A program made the translations under genes and the position numbers. A model generated the notes under the pieces. It was not told the origin of the DNA. It worked only from the letters and a program-made list of their open reading frames with translations, and made no database searches. From positions 113,678,367-113,742,366 of the forward strand of contig CM056376.1 in the NCBI GenBank assembly GCA_029718625.1: 64,000 nt of DNA. Reading direction: 5' to 3'. Position 1 is the stretch's first letter. The number at the start of each line of letters is the position of its first letter. Positions 52,033-63,044 of the stretch are shown here, piece by piece. Source of the DNA: Synaphobranchus kaupii. Taxonomy: Eukaryota > Chordata > Actinopteri > Anguilliformes > Synaphobranchidae.

Positions 52033-52951
52033 GTAGACAGTGTTGGAGTTCTTGCAGCGGCAGCCGGGCCGAGTGACCCGGTCGTAGCAGCGCTGGCAGG
52101 CCTTCACACAGCCCTTGGCGGGCGGGGTAGCACAGTAAACAGGGGAAGAGGGTTGACATTAATCCCATGCACAGGAAGCGCGAGCAGCAGTGAGAGCGCG
52201 AGAGGGAGCAGGGGCTGTCAGCGCAGGAGTCTCCCTCGTCGTCGTTGGAGCAGTGGTAAAAGAGGCCCTTGACCAGGCACATGCAGGTGCCGTGCTCCAG
52301 CAGGCTCTCAGCGGAGCACAGACACTGCCCCCCGCAGGCCAGGCAGGAGGGGAGCGTCCTGGGCGCTGTGCACTCTGCGCACTTGCACCTCCCGCACTGC
52401 TCACACACAAACCGGTGGCCAGAGGCGCCGTCCTCCTCCTCCCATGCGGCGGGGGGCTTCAGCACCTCCTCTGGGGGGGGCAGGGCCCGGGCTTTGGGCT
52501 GCGTCCGGACGGCGCGTTCTGGCCGGTGTGGGGAACTTACGCAGGCGGGCTGGGGCCGGCCCAGGAGGCCGTGCTCCGAGGATACGCTGCTGTTGCTCCC
52601 CGAGCTGGCCGCGCTCCCCGTGCTGGTGGACCGGCTCAGGACAGGGGCCCTGGGGCCGTACTGGGGCCCTGGCGCCCTGTGCTCGTAGTTGTTGTTGTTG
52701 ATGTTGATGACCTCGTGAGTTCTCTCCTGCTTGTCAGGCCGGGGTGCGGCCCTTGGAGGGGCTGCCCTCCGGGGAGCTGTGGGGCCCTCGGTGTAGTTGT
52801 TGCAGGAGCGGATGGCCCTGATCTGGTCCAGCGAGAGGACGGCGGCACGCTGGACGTCCCTCTCGAACTCCAGCCTGGGCCGGCCCTCCGGCGAGGGCTG
52901 TTGCAGGGAAGCTAGCGCACCGCCGCCGCCGCGCTGACTCTGGTGCTCCAT
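51982..52951 (-). CDS. spry1: Sprouty homolog 1 (apparent one-base frameshift)
   Basis: Cytoplasmic/membrane-associated feedback inhibitor of FGF and other receptor tyrosine kinase signalling to ERK. The N-terminal part includes [10 protein letters not shown] and the NNYTEGP motif whose Tyr53 is the conserved phosphorylation/CBL-binding site. A Ser-rich stretch ([17 protein letters not shown], about 106-122) and the Cys-rich Sprouty domain from about 183 ([20 protein letters not shown]) follow. RTQPK and NDDEGDS text places it nearer SPRY1 than SPRY2 or SPRY4. The frame is sound to Tyr275. One surplus G in the run 52124-52127 then shifts it. With the shift ignored, native Cys-rich sequence continues to a TGA at 51982-51984, about 322 residues, close to mammalian SPRY1 (319). 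As written, the frame runs on to 51887. The whole coding region is one exon, as usual for Sprouty genes. Confidence 0.95.
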
Positions 52952-52994
52952 CTGGGGCGATCACCACTTCCGACGTTCACCGCGGACTTGGCAT

Positions 52995-53001
52995 GCATCT
53001 G
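52995..53001 (-). promoter_or_regulatory. Probable splice acceptor before the spry1 coding exon
   Basis: On the minus strand GGATTTCAG is followed by ATGCATGCC, so the exon would start at 52998, 47 bases before the start ATG. Sprouty genes have non-coding 5' exons, so an acceptor is expected here. The pyrimidine tract is only moderate. Confidence 0.55.
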
Positions 53002-54065
53002 AAATCCTGCCGAGTGCCAGGAACCACCAAAACAGGAACCAGGAACCACCAAGAGGAACGGAATGGAAAATAAAAACAACAAGGAAAACCAAAATTAATG
53101 CATTGTCTCTCCACAATTACAATAGAGGAAGAAATAAGGCTAGCAGAGCACGCGAGTTACTGTCACAAGCCACACGCTACACATTCAGGACGTTTAATAC
53201 GCTCTTAACGATTAGGCTATTGATCTTGGGAACTAATCGCACATTTCACCAAATGAGCAACCCCCACAGCCCTCATTTCAGAAAAGCTTGGCGTTTAAAA
53301 GGTCTACATACTAAAGGTCTACAAAAACATTATCCGCATCAATCAGGAAGTAAATTGAGTTTAAAATTTGCACTGTAAGCAGCAAAGTTTTACATTCATG
53401 CATTAAAAATTACAGGTCGAGAACAATATTGTTCTCCATAAAAGATGTGTGCTATTGCACAACTACTCACACTGCATTAAAAAAAAAAACCTGGAAAGCG
53501 AAGTAACGCTGCAAGAAAGTTGACTATTAACAAGACTTTAAACAAGCTTCCACAATACGCACACACTGAACTTCAGTACAAACACTTCCCTTACTCATTT
53601 ACATTTGTATAGCTAGTTAACATTAAAATGCACCACAGCGGCGAAACGAGGACACGGTCCATGCAGACTATATGATCTTCCTCTTTGAATCTAACAATTA
53701 AACGGAATACATTATACCGATTAATTTTATGTGTGGAAAAAAAATAATAATAATGAAACGCATGAAATATATTGATGCATTTTCTGCGTTCCGTAGGCTA
53801 TACATATTGGCTTTCGATAAATAGGTAGTCTAGTTGTAACTATCGCCCACCGACATTAAACTAATTTCACAACGCAATTCGGAAAAAAGATCCTGCCTAT
53901 TGTAAACAATATACTTTAGCCATTACACAATAGAAAACATTACGCCTTGTGCGTCGCGGAACAGAACCAAAGCATAATTTTGTGAACTACACCGATAGAA
54001 AAGTATAGTCTTTCAAGAGGAGAAATGGCCGGGCAGGGGGGGGGGGGGGGGGGGTGATACGGCTC

Positions 54066-54073
54066 TTACCTTG
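54066..54073 (-). promoter_or_regulatory. Probable splice donor of a spry1 non-coding exon
   Basis: The minus strand reads CAAG|GTAAGAG with the exon ending at 54070, an excellent match to the donor consensus. It lies 1.1 kb upstream of the coding exon. It may end an internal exon or an alternative first exon. No transcript evidence is available. Confidence 0.5.
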
Positions 54074-54831
54074 ATTTATGAGCTTTAAGTAAAACGAAAA
54101 CTAAACAAAAAATGGGTATAGTCTCGGGACGGTTTACAAAGTACATTGCACTAGTCTTTTACGACAAAAAAAAGCAACAAAAAAAAAAACGGTTTTCTTG
54201 GTAGGAAAAAACGTAAATTCCGCTCAAGTATTTCTGGATAATATGTAGATGATACAGCATGCTGTAAGTAGCCTATATTGGGTTACATACAGTCGTACTC
54301 CAGGTTAAAATTTGAGAGCTGCGCCCTCTCCTCTGTGAAGGTAATTGAAGAAGTGATTGATAAACAGATCCCGGGCGGAAGGAAAAACTTATGAATGAAA
54401 ACAAGCACCGTTGGGGGAGGGGTGTTTGTTGGTTGCCGCAGGAGGGCGAATTCTCCCTATACTATTAAAGTATGACCGGTCTGTTTTCTTGCCAAGCACA
54501 AATGGCGTGTTCTCCACTCACGCTGAGCGACGCAAAAGAACGGCAACAGTAGCAGAAAGCAACAAATGTTATGCGACTAAGCTCCGAGACTTTAATCCGC
54601 ATATTGTAGCGTAAAACACGGAGACGAAACTCAGAAAACTACCCACGTTTTGCGGCAACGTGAATCGTTGTAATCATCCCGAGGCTATTTGTCCTGAAGA
54701 TACAAAATAATATCCAGCCTTAATTGTAAACTGTGAACGATACAACAGCAATATAATACTTTTTTTCCAAATGGAGATGGCACCAGGAGACAGGATTAAA
54801 GCACAAGTCTACACAGCGCAAGGGGGAAACA

Positions 54832-54840
54832 CTCACCTAT
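54832..54840 (-). promoter_or_regulatory. Probable splice donor of a spry1 first exon
   Basis: The minus strand reads ATAG|GTGAGTG, exon end 54837, a near-perfect donor. The upstream sequence to about 55140 is richer in CpG than the surroundings, as for a 5' UTR exon. Confidence 0.5.
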
Positions 54841-55490
54841 ATGCAACCATCCATGTTGTCGAATCCATCAAACAATATACCAAGAAGGACCCGTCCAGTG
54901 AACTTGTCCGAAAGCATTAAGGTCCATATCACACATTACAAAACGACTGTAATTCCACAACGAGGAGATCGGACGTTAACTCGAGCTTCTCGCTTTTGAA
55001 CGCGTACAAAACATGCCAATGCGTTCCAGAAAGGGAAATTAATCCACAGTAAAGGCTTGCAGAAACACGCGCCCAAGGCAGCGGAGAGGTTACGGGACGC
55101 CGACGTCAAATCGGCCAACGCTGTTTTCCCCCACAAAAGGAGCAGCAACCGACAAAAAAATATACAGAACTTGTTTTTAGTTTACTTCAAATGAAGAAAA
55201 AACGTAATCTAGACGTAAGATGGAAGGCAATAAAAAAAAAACATATCCGATTGCTGGAATTGCACTTGGGAGATAAAGCAGAATAGTTATTTCGTCGCGT
55301 GCAATGTTCCATGAAAAGCTGAGAACTGACTGAAATGTGACGCGCGCTCATCGGCACTCGGCGAGGCTGTCTTTAACACTGAATGAATGAGAATGTAGAG
55401 TTCTGTGTTTGTTCCACTGGCCAACTCCCATTGGTCATTCACCCCACTGAAAAAGGATACATCGCATCCGCTCTTAATTCATTGGGCAGC
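54838..55490 (-). promoter_or_regulatory. Candidate spry1 promoter region
   Basis: Two CCAAT boxes on the minus strand (ATTGG on the plus strand at 55430-55434 and 55481-55485) lie 590-650 bases upstream of the donor at 54837, with CpG-rich sequence between. I see no clear TATA box. The transcription start cannot be placed precisely. Confidence 0.4.
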
Positions 55491-57363
55491 TGTGGGGGGC
55501 TGGGCGATGGAGAGATGTGTGCAGCCTTTAAGGTGGACCCGTTTTACAAGCTTCCAATAAACACGAGAAACTTATTTTCCTTTTTTTTTGCAAAGTTGAT
55601 AATAACACGAACTATATCAGCACTGAATTCCATAGAATGCAAAAGAAGTTGTAGTTTTCTAGGCATACGTCTCCAACCGATTATTAAATTATTTTTGGAA
55701 AACAAACAAAACGCTTTTTCCATCAATGCTTTAACTGGCAATCTTACTGCAACAAACTCAAACGTAGAATTTGCAAGCAAGTGCGCGTAAAACTGACTAA
55801 TAACGCGATATAACGCAACTGAGATAACTTGAGAAGAGCTTGTCGAAAACCAACTTGGATGAACGACTGATCACATTTAAAGAGTCCCGTTCGATTGAGT
55901 TCAGTCTCGTGTTTGAACAAACATTACAGAGCCACCTTAAAAGAAAAGCGTCCCGCGAGGGAGAAAAAGAAAAGATAAGATGTCCCGCTCAGTTCTTGAC
56001 TGTCTGGTTTGATTGGTGTTGAGGATGCCTTACATCCGGACCCATGAGAATAGGAAGTTCAATACAAAGTCAATCTATCCTATTCAAATGGAAAGTCCGC
56101 AGATAGCTGACCTTTACGGCAACCTTCCGCGGACGGAAGTCTGCAAAATGAGTAGCTTTTTATAAGTAGAGAAACAAGTGCAGCAGTTCCACCGCATTTT
56201 CATATTTGGTTACGTTTAAAACATATGTGAATATGTTTATGTAGGCCTCTTTATTTATTTTCGCCTTTTGGAAATGCATCGTCTAAACACCGCGTTGCAA
56301 AGTTGGCTATTGCGCAGCAGGCGCCGTGCTGTTTACAGGAGCGGAAGGAAGTCGTTCATTGATTGCAGCAATTAGCGACTTGAAGAGATTAAAATAAACT
56401 ATTACTTGTCTACCCCGTATCTTTTTACACTGGATGCAATCTTTACCGCCCAATGATCAAACGGTAGAATCTTACAATCGAATTTCACGGCTTTGTCATG
56501 TTTGGGGGGTGTCATGAAGTTGTAATTTTATCTATCATACAGGATGAATAGATAAGATGTTCTTTTTAATCTGTGTCGGAGGTGCTAATGGTTTTGGGGG
56601 GACTATAATATAGTATAAAATATTACTATTTGTAGCCTATAGGCCAATATAAAAATATACATTTATAGGCATTTTTGTGTGCGCATTCTGCTCTGTTGTA
56701 TGACGTTGTATAACAACTACTACTGGATTTGTGCTGTTGGTTTATTATGATTATTTCAGTTACGATTTACTTGTGACTATTGTTTTCTTTAAAAAATATA
56801 TTATTATTGCTGTAACAGCTGCTCAACCCCCAGGTAGGCTATACTATAGGAAGGACTCTCAAGTGAAGATTTGATTTAAAAAAACGTAAATAAAATAAAA
56901 TAATAGATGTTCTGTAATGCACAGAACTCCACATTCCCCCTTAATATTTATAAAACGGAAGTGTTTCGTTTATGCAGCAATAGGACCGCTCATTGAGAAG
57001 CCAGCCGTACAAAACATTCACTCAAAAATAAGAATCAGACCTACTGCGAACCTATATTAATAAAATCTCAAGATGACTCACCCAGTTATATCATATAGCT
57101 AGCGTACTGATTACAATTAAGTGTTTTGCACTAGATGTACTAAATGCTTCCATAAAATAGTAGGTTATATTTTGGTCGTTTGGATAGGCCTATATACGTT
57201 AGGTGAAGAATAAACATCTGAATATTACACCGCTTGAAAAGTTTCTAAATGCAGCCTCTCAACTTGACTTAATTTGGTTTTATCCACGGCAGTTTTCATG
57301 GTTTACAACTGGCGTTCCAGAATCAATACCCTGCTTATGCAAAGGTTTGTGTATGCTATAGCC
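55491..57363. other. spry1-spata5 intergenic span, no gene seen
   Basis: AT-rich unique DNA. ORFs up to 135 codons (55383-55790) show no recognisable domain and are probably chance. Distal spry1 regulatory sequence may lie here. Confidence 0.5.
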
Positions 57364-57365
57364 TA

Positions 57366-58921
57366 CAGTGCCCTCCACTATTATTGGTACCCCTGGTAAA
57401 GATGAGTAAAAAGGGTTATAAAAAATTCACCGTTTGGTGAATTACCTTAATCTCACACTGAAAAAATGAGAAAGAATTCAACCTTTAATTGAAGTAAATT
57501 TATTCTGAGAAAAAAAATCCCTCATCAGGAAAAAAATATTTTTAACAAAACCATATGTGCCACAATTATTGGTACCCCTGCATTTAATACTTTGTACAAC
57601 CTCCATTTGCCAATAAAACAGCACTGAGTCTTCTCCCGTAACATCTAATAAGGTTGGAGAATACAGAGCAAGGAATCTGAGACCATTCCTCTTTACAGAA
57701 TCTCTCCAGATCATCCAGAGTCCTAGGTCCTCTCTTGTGCACTCTCCTCTTCAGCTCAGCCCACAGGTTTTCAATGGGGTTTAGGTCAGGGGACTAAGAT
57801 GGCCATGGCAGAAGCTTGATTGTGTTCAGTTAACCATTTTTGTGTTTATTTGACGTATGTTTTGGATCATTGTCCTGCTGGAAGATCCAACAACGACCCA
57901 GTTTTAGTTTCCTGGCAGAGGCAGCCAGATTCAGATTTAAAATTTCCTGGTATTTCATGGAGTTCATGATGCCATGTACCCTAACAAGGTTCCCAGGGCC
58001 TTTGGAGAAAAAACAGCCCCACAACATCACGGAATACTCCACCATACTTAACAGTGGGGATCAGGTTATTTTCCGTATAGCCATCCTTCTTTTTACGCCA
58101 AACCCACCTTGAGTGTTGGTTGCCGAAAAGTTAAATTTTCGTTTCATCTGACCATAGAACACGGTTCCAGTCAAAGTTCCAGTAGCATTTAGCAAACTCC
58201 AGGCACTTACATTTGAGGTGAAATTACAGGAAAGGCTTTTTTCTGGCATGCCTTCCAAATAATTTGTTGGCATGGAGGTGACGTCTAATGGTAGTTTTGG
58301 AGACTTGATGACCCCAAGATGCTACTTTCCTCTGTAATTCTCCAACAGTGATCCTTGGGGATTTTTTTGCCTCTCTTACCATCCTCCTCACTGTGCATGG
58401 GGGCAAAATAAACGTGGGTCCTCTTCCAGGCAAGTTTGTAACAGTTCTAGTTGCTTTGAACTTTTTAAGTATTGCCCTAATGGTAGATATGGGCATTTTC
58501 AGGTGAATAGCTATTTTTTTATAGCTCAACACACTTTTCCCTCATTTGATTTGTGTGTTCTCTTATCTTTCCCATGTTGATGTATGAATAAGGGAATATG
58601 GCCTCTGTGTCACCTCATATTTATACCCCAGTGAAACAGGAAGTCATTACACGATTACTGTTTGAAAGTTCCTAAACACTCCATTACATTTTGTTCATAA
58701 GAATTTCTAGGAGTGCCAATAATCGTGGCACACGTGGTGTTGTTAAAAATAATTATTTCTTGATGAGATTTTTTTTTTCTCAGAATAAATTTACTTAAAT
58801 TTATTGATTTTTCTCATTTATACGGTGTGAAATTAAGCTAATTCACCAAATGGTTAATAACCATTTTATAACCCTTTTTACTCATCTTTACCAGGGGTGC
58901 CAATAATTGTGGAGGGCGCTG
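57366..58921 (-). mobile_element. Tc1-like transposon, full length but defective
   Basis: It is bounded by TA (57364-57365 and 58922-58923). The left end CAGTGCCCTCCACTATTATT is matched by the inverted right end (CAGCGCCCTCCACAATTATT). The terminal repeats extend roughly 200 bases with inner direct-repeat copies (GTGCCACAATTATTGGTACC and the like at both sides), the IR/DR type. The 1556-base length is normal for Tc1. The same family supplies the copy at 1-726 in the same orientation. Confidence 0.92.
57480..58532 (-). pseudogene. Tc1 transposase, frame-broken
   Basis: Minus-strand remnants appear in order. 58532-58224: HTH region (LSYKKIAIHLKMPISTIRAI, then the GRP-type linker as LPGRGPTF and a second HTH, VSKTTIRRHLHANKL). 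58273-58061: core with AWSLLNATGTLTGTVFYGQMK (a mutated W/D block, expected to carry the first Asp). 58045-57830: VMLWGCFF and the FQQDNDPKHTS motif with the second Asp. 57800-57480: C-terminus. Several frameshifts and stops separate the pieces, so no active enzyme is made. Confidence 0.88.
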
Positions 58922-58923
58922 TA

Positions 58924-59442
58924 TATTTAAGACTAAAATCAGAAATGAATATATAGCTTACATGTATTGATTTTATTAGGCTATAGTATAGGTATGGTAC
59001 TGAAATACATTTTGGGAGAAGTTTCTACACAGAATGTGAACTTATGTTTTTAAGAAACAATTAAAATGTTTTTTTTTTTACTCACAACACAAGGTCTCAT
59101 TAAAACTTTTTTGTTACTATTCAAAGCAAAAAAATAAATGAACAACTATATGATATGTATTCAGTTTTCTTTAATTGTGCATGTTTTTCCTGCAAGTGCA
59201 TTTTCCTCTGTGGTCTAAAAGAAAACGCTGACTTCTGTGTTCGGTCGTACGATTCCTTGCAGCGATGCAAACGCCAGGCGAAAACTTCTGTCTCCACGGC
59301 GCCACTTTCGGCCAGCTCCGCGCCCTTGGAAACAGGGGCCTCTGTACCCAGAGGAAGAGCGTGCACACGGGGTGACGTGCGCTCTGCTGGTTCCAGTTCT
59401 GAAGCTCTGCCATCTGCCGTGGACATGCTCCGCCAGGCTGCC
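58924..59442 (-). other. spata5 3' UTR and flank
   Basis: Sequence directly past the spata5 stop. ATTAAA on the minus strand (59170-59175), 268 bases after the stop, is the likeliest polyadenylation signal that I can see. The rest is AT-rich without features. Confidence 0.45.
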
Positions 59443-59619
59443 TCAGAGAACGTGCAAGCCGCTCTTCTGCTGGAAACTCATATAGGACTGAATAAGGGAC
59501 TCTGGAATCCTGGGCTGCACCAACTCCAGGGCGCCCTCAAAGTGCCTTCCCATGATGCTCTGGGCTCCGATGTCCTCCTGCAGGGCCAAGAGGGCAGCCT
59601 CCCTGCACACCGCGGTTAT
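59443..59619 (-). CDS. spata5: Last coding exon of spata5 (AAA+ ATPase AFG2A)
   Basis: AFG2A/SPATA5 is a type II AAA+ ATPase of the cytosol/mitochondria, known for a role in ribosome maturation (release of RSL24D1 with partner proteins). This exon supplies only the final 58 residues, [16 protein letters not shown]... to QKSGLHVL, ending in TGA at 59443-59445. They correspond to the C-terminal lid of the second AAA module. PRIPESL and the QxKSGLH end match vertebrate SPATA5. The exon starts at 59619 in phase 0 after a clear acceptor (CCCCGTTTACCCCGTGCAG on the minus strand). Preceding exons are not found in this window, so the last intron exceeds 4.3 kb. Same orientation as spry1, as in other vertebrates. 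Confidence 0.93.
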   Translation of the reverse strand: MTAVCREAALLALQEDIGAQSIMGRHFEGALELVQPRIPESLIQSYMSFQQKSGLHVL

Positions 59620-60240
59620 CTGCACGGGGTAAACGGGGAAAACAAAAGCACAAGAGGCAGAAAGAGTGAGGCTTCCTGAAACCACATAATGGATGGAGCT
59701 AGCTGCATGCTGTGAACCACCACCTTGCGTGAACCAACCAAAATGTTCTCGTTGTGAATAGATACTGGCTGGGGGAGGCTTGTGGTGTTGACTGGCTTCA
59801 GACTATGGCGTTGCAGCCTTGGAACCATTCACGCCTGCACCCTGGATGGTCATTATGAGTGGTACGGGAATATACGCATGCTTATATGGACATATGCCGA
59901 CAGTGAGACACGCAGGTCGGCCAGTTGACATCATCAGTTGAGCAAATTCATAATGCGGTGTGTTTCACAAGGGTTAGGTATAGAACAATAATGCAGCGAG
60001 GATAACATACTTGAAATGTCAACCTGTGTAATTTCACAGAATAATCTTGGCAGGACACACCACAATGCACATTCAGGACACACCTATACATTTATAAGAT
60101 CCCGAGTAGTTGCCAAAATGATCTACGAAACAGAATCTGAATACGTAATCTGAGAGCACCACAGTATGGCAGCTACGAACTGAGAAAATGGTGCATTGCT
60201 CAGATTAGAAACAAAGTTGAGGAGTTGACACTGCAATAAT

Positions 60241-60301
60241 AATCTCTCTCTCTCTCTCGCTCTCTCTCTTTCTCTCTCTCACACACACACACACACACAC
60301 G
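60241..60301. repeat. (CT)n/(CA)n compound microsatellite
   Basis: (TC)n of about 18 units with single interruptions, followed by (AC)10. Confidence 0.95.
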
Positions 60302-60829
60302 CAGGCACACACATATGTATTGCTGTCAAAATATCTACATTACAATATGTTGGTGTACGGCGTTTAATACTGAAGTTTCCTGTCATTTACGGGCTGAGTA
60401 CTTGGCGGGGACACACAGCCCCATCTGTGGCGTGTTAAGACAAATACCGCCACAGAGAATAAACTGCAAGGCTTACCTGCATTCATGGCGCAACAACACC
60501 TAAAAATACATCCATTCTACAAGGGTAAGATTGGGCGGAAGTTTTTTTCTTCACAAAACAATGCGGATGGGGTTACAGGATACCAGAGACACATATAAAT
60601 GAGATTACTGCATTTGGGTCATTTACTGCAAAGTATAAAAATGTATTTATTCTTGCTTTATAACGTCTGGCGTGATTAAACTATCTAATTTCAGGGCATA
60701 GCAGAAATAAGCACGACCGCCAACACGCGTTCAAAACCCCTCATTATTTCGCTCTCAAAAAGAAAAAAAAATGCATTAAAGTGGATCGTGACACCAGCTA
60801 GGTTAAGAATGTGCGTGTGCACGCGCGAA

Positions 60830-61160
60830 GCATTTAAAATTGCGAAGACTGAAGTTTTATTCGGGCAATTTCCGAGGCCTGACAGCGCGCCTCAGGCAAA
60901 GAAAGAACAAGTAGACAAGCTCGGCTCAGCGTAAACAGCCACCGCGCGCTTCAGCGGCCTCAATGCAACAGTGTTCTCGGCTAAACTGCGGGCCTGTTCT
61001 TTTGGCACCATTTATAGAAGGGGGGGGGGGGGTATTGCGTAAGCTGTCGTTTGTAATGAGCGTGTGGTTTTAGGAAGCGGCCTGCGCGCTCTAGAAGGTG
61101 GTGGCATGGCCCAGCGCGCGCCTGGTGTTCTTCTCGCCGCTCGCTTCGGAAATGACTCAG
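60830..61160. promoter_or_regulatory. CpG-rich segment, possible CpG island
   Basis: This stretch contains many CpG pairs (for example GACAGCGCGCCTC, CACCGCGCGCTTC, CCAGCGCGCGCC) against a CpG-poor background, with a poly(G) run at about 61021-61032. It may be a regulatory element or alternative promoter inside the spata5 intron. Nothing else supports a gene here. Confidence 0.4.
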
Positions 61161-61529
61161 CCACCAGGCGCGTGTGGAATTTCGTTAAAAAAAGTTGTGG
61201 CGTACATTCGATGCCGCGGTTGCATAATAAATTTGAGTATTATAAAACACAATAACGCAAAAAAAAAAAAAAAACCAGCCTGCTGTTGCCCAGCACCTCA
61301 GGGCAGACATAACCAGCCTAAAATACAGAGAACCATCTGAGTATCTATCTTACCCCCCACCCCAAAAAAAACAAGATATAAAAAGAACAGGTGTGCCTCC
61401 TACACCTGCAGGTGTTGTTTTTGGAGCTGTTGGGTGGCAACCAAAAGCCACCCAGAGAAAACTGATTCACCAGTGGCAAGCCACTGTCACCCAACCCCCC
61501 CCCCCCCCCCGCCCCACACACACACACCG

Positions 61530-61727
61530 TCAGAGACCTACAATGAGGTCTCCACTCTGACTCCCTCAGAGACCTACAATGAGGTCTCTACTCTGACTCC
61601 CTCTCAGAGACCTACAATGAGGTCTCTACTCTGACTCCCTCTCATAGACCTACAATGAGGTCTCCACTCTGACTCTCTCTCAGAGACCTACAATGAGGTC
61701 TCTACTCTGACTCCCTCTCAGAGACCT
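61530..61727. repeat. 38-bp minisatellite, ~5 copies
   Basis: Units of CAGAGACCTACAATGAGGTC plus TCTACTCTGACTCCCTCT. The first unit is two bases shorter. Copies are more than 90% alike. Confidence 0.95.
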
Positions 61728-62329
61728 GCTCCTATGTGCACATCCTGGCTGGACCCCCACCCTCCTTTTCCAAATGTGACCTTTTTCCAAACCAGTAGAT
61801 GCAGAATGAAGCAGGTCACTGTCAAACAAAGAACATTTTTTAAAGCCAGGCAGGTGCAGGCCAGATGTCAGGAAGTGGAGTTTTTTTTTTTTTTTTTACT
61901 TCCCAGCAGCCAAAGACAATCCACTGCCATGGTAAACAGTGGGGACAGCTTGTGTTCCTCCAAACGGATCCCATAAGTGAGGGAATTACGCCTGTTGTCT
62001 TTTAAATAAGATATGCAACAACAGAGGAGCATACAAAATATAATTACTTCCTTCACTGCCTGATGGATGTGATTTTCCTTGATTTTTCCCCCAATTAATC
62101 CTTGAAGCACTGATTCTCAGACACCAAATGTCTCAACCATAGGCAGAGGACGCTGTGTCTTTATTATTGAAAGTATGATGTTTTTGGGTGACCATTATCA
62201 GGCCTGTGCTGAACCCAAGTCCACAGGTCACAACCTCTACACTCTGTGACCCAATATTCAGCAGTAAAGGCAAACTGTAGTGGAAAATCAGTATCACCTG
62301 ATTAATCAGGAATAATCACACCCCTGCAG

Positions 62330-62331
<2 letters not shown>

Positions 62332-62365
<34 letters not shown>
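62332..62365. repeat. (TG)n microsatellite
   Basis: About 16 TG units. Confidence 0.95.
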
Positions 62366-62367
<2 letters not shown>

Positions 62368-63044
62368 GAGGGGAATGCTGGGTACATAGCAGCAGACAAA
62401 TTCATGTTTTCACACACACAAACTTAAGGTTCATTCAGGGTTTTTTTTTCCATTTGTCTAGGAGCGAGTGAAAGGCCTGCTGTTTATAAACAGAGAGAGA
62501 AGGGAGCACTAGACTGACCCGCACAGAAAGGACAGCACATTACCCAGGAGGCTATGGGGCTGCCTGATTGCTTAATATATTCCATATCGGAGCCAAGGCA
62601 CCCCGAGATCTGGCCTTCAGATCAGGGCTGGCGGATGGGGCGTGGTTAGGGGGGCATTAATAAACCTACAGGCAGGCACCTGCCAGCTCAGCTAAATTAT
62701 GTATGGTCTTACTGCAATACCAGCCTTGCTTTTCACTCCCGAAATAACTTGCATCTGCGCCATCTTAAATAAAAGTGTAAAAAATGTCCCAAAATGGAGA
62801 CATTGTGGTTGCCAGGGTGTCGCTAAGGACGGATCAATTTTTAATAGCTGCATTTTCCACAATGGAGCAAAGCTGCCCAACTTTGTGGTGATCACACTTT
62901 AATATGTTTATGAACAATACAAATAAAAACTACAAAATGATGGATGATAATGGTGAGCTTGTATTTACTTATGCTGGAGATGCTAATTGAACAAGACTAG
63001 GCAAGCTCAGCCCGGTGTATGCAGCCAGTGAGGAACAGGCATGT

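Noticed and set aside
52190..52915. 241-codon plus-strand ORF over spry1
   Set aside because: It is the antisense shadow of the GC-rich spry1 coding exon and resembles no protein.
55383..55790. 135-codon ORF upstream of spry1
   Set aside because: It lies on the opposite strand in the promoter region, with no recognisable domain and no family match.
59155..59679. 174-codon plus-strand ORF
   Set aside because: It overlaps the spata5 terminal exon in antisense. The minus-strand reading is the recognisable, conserved protein.
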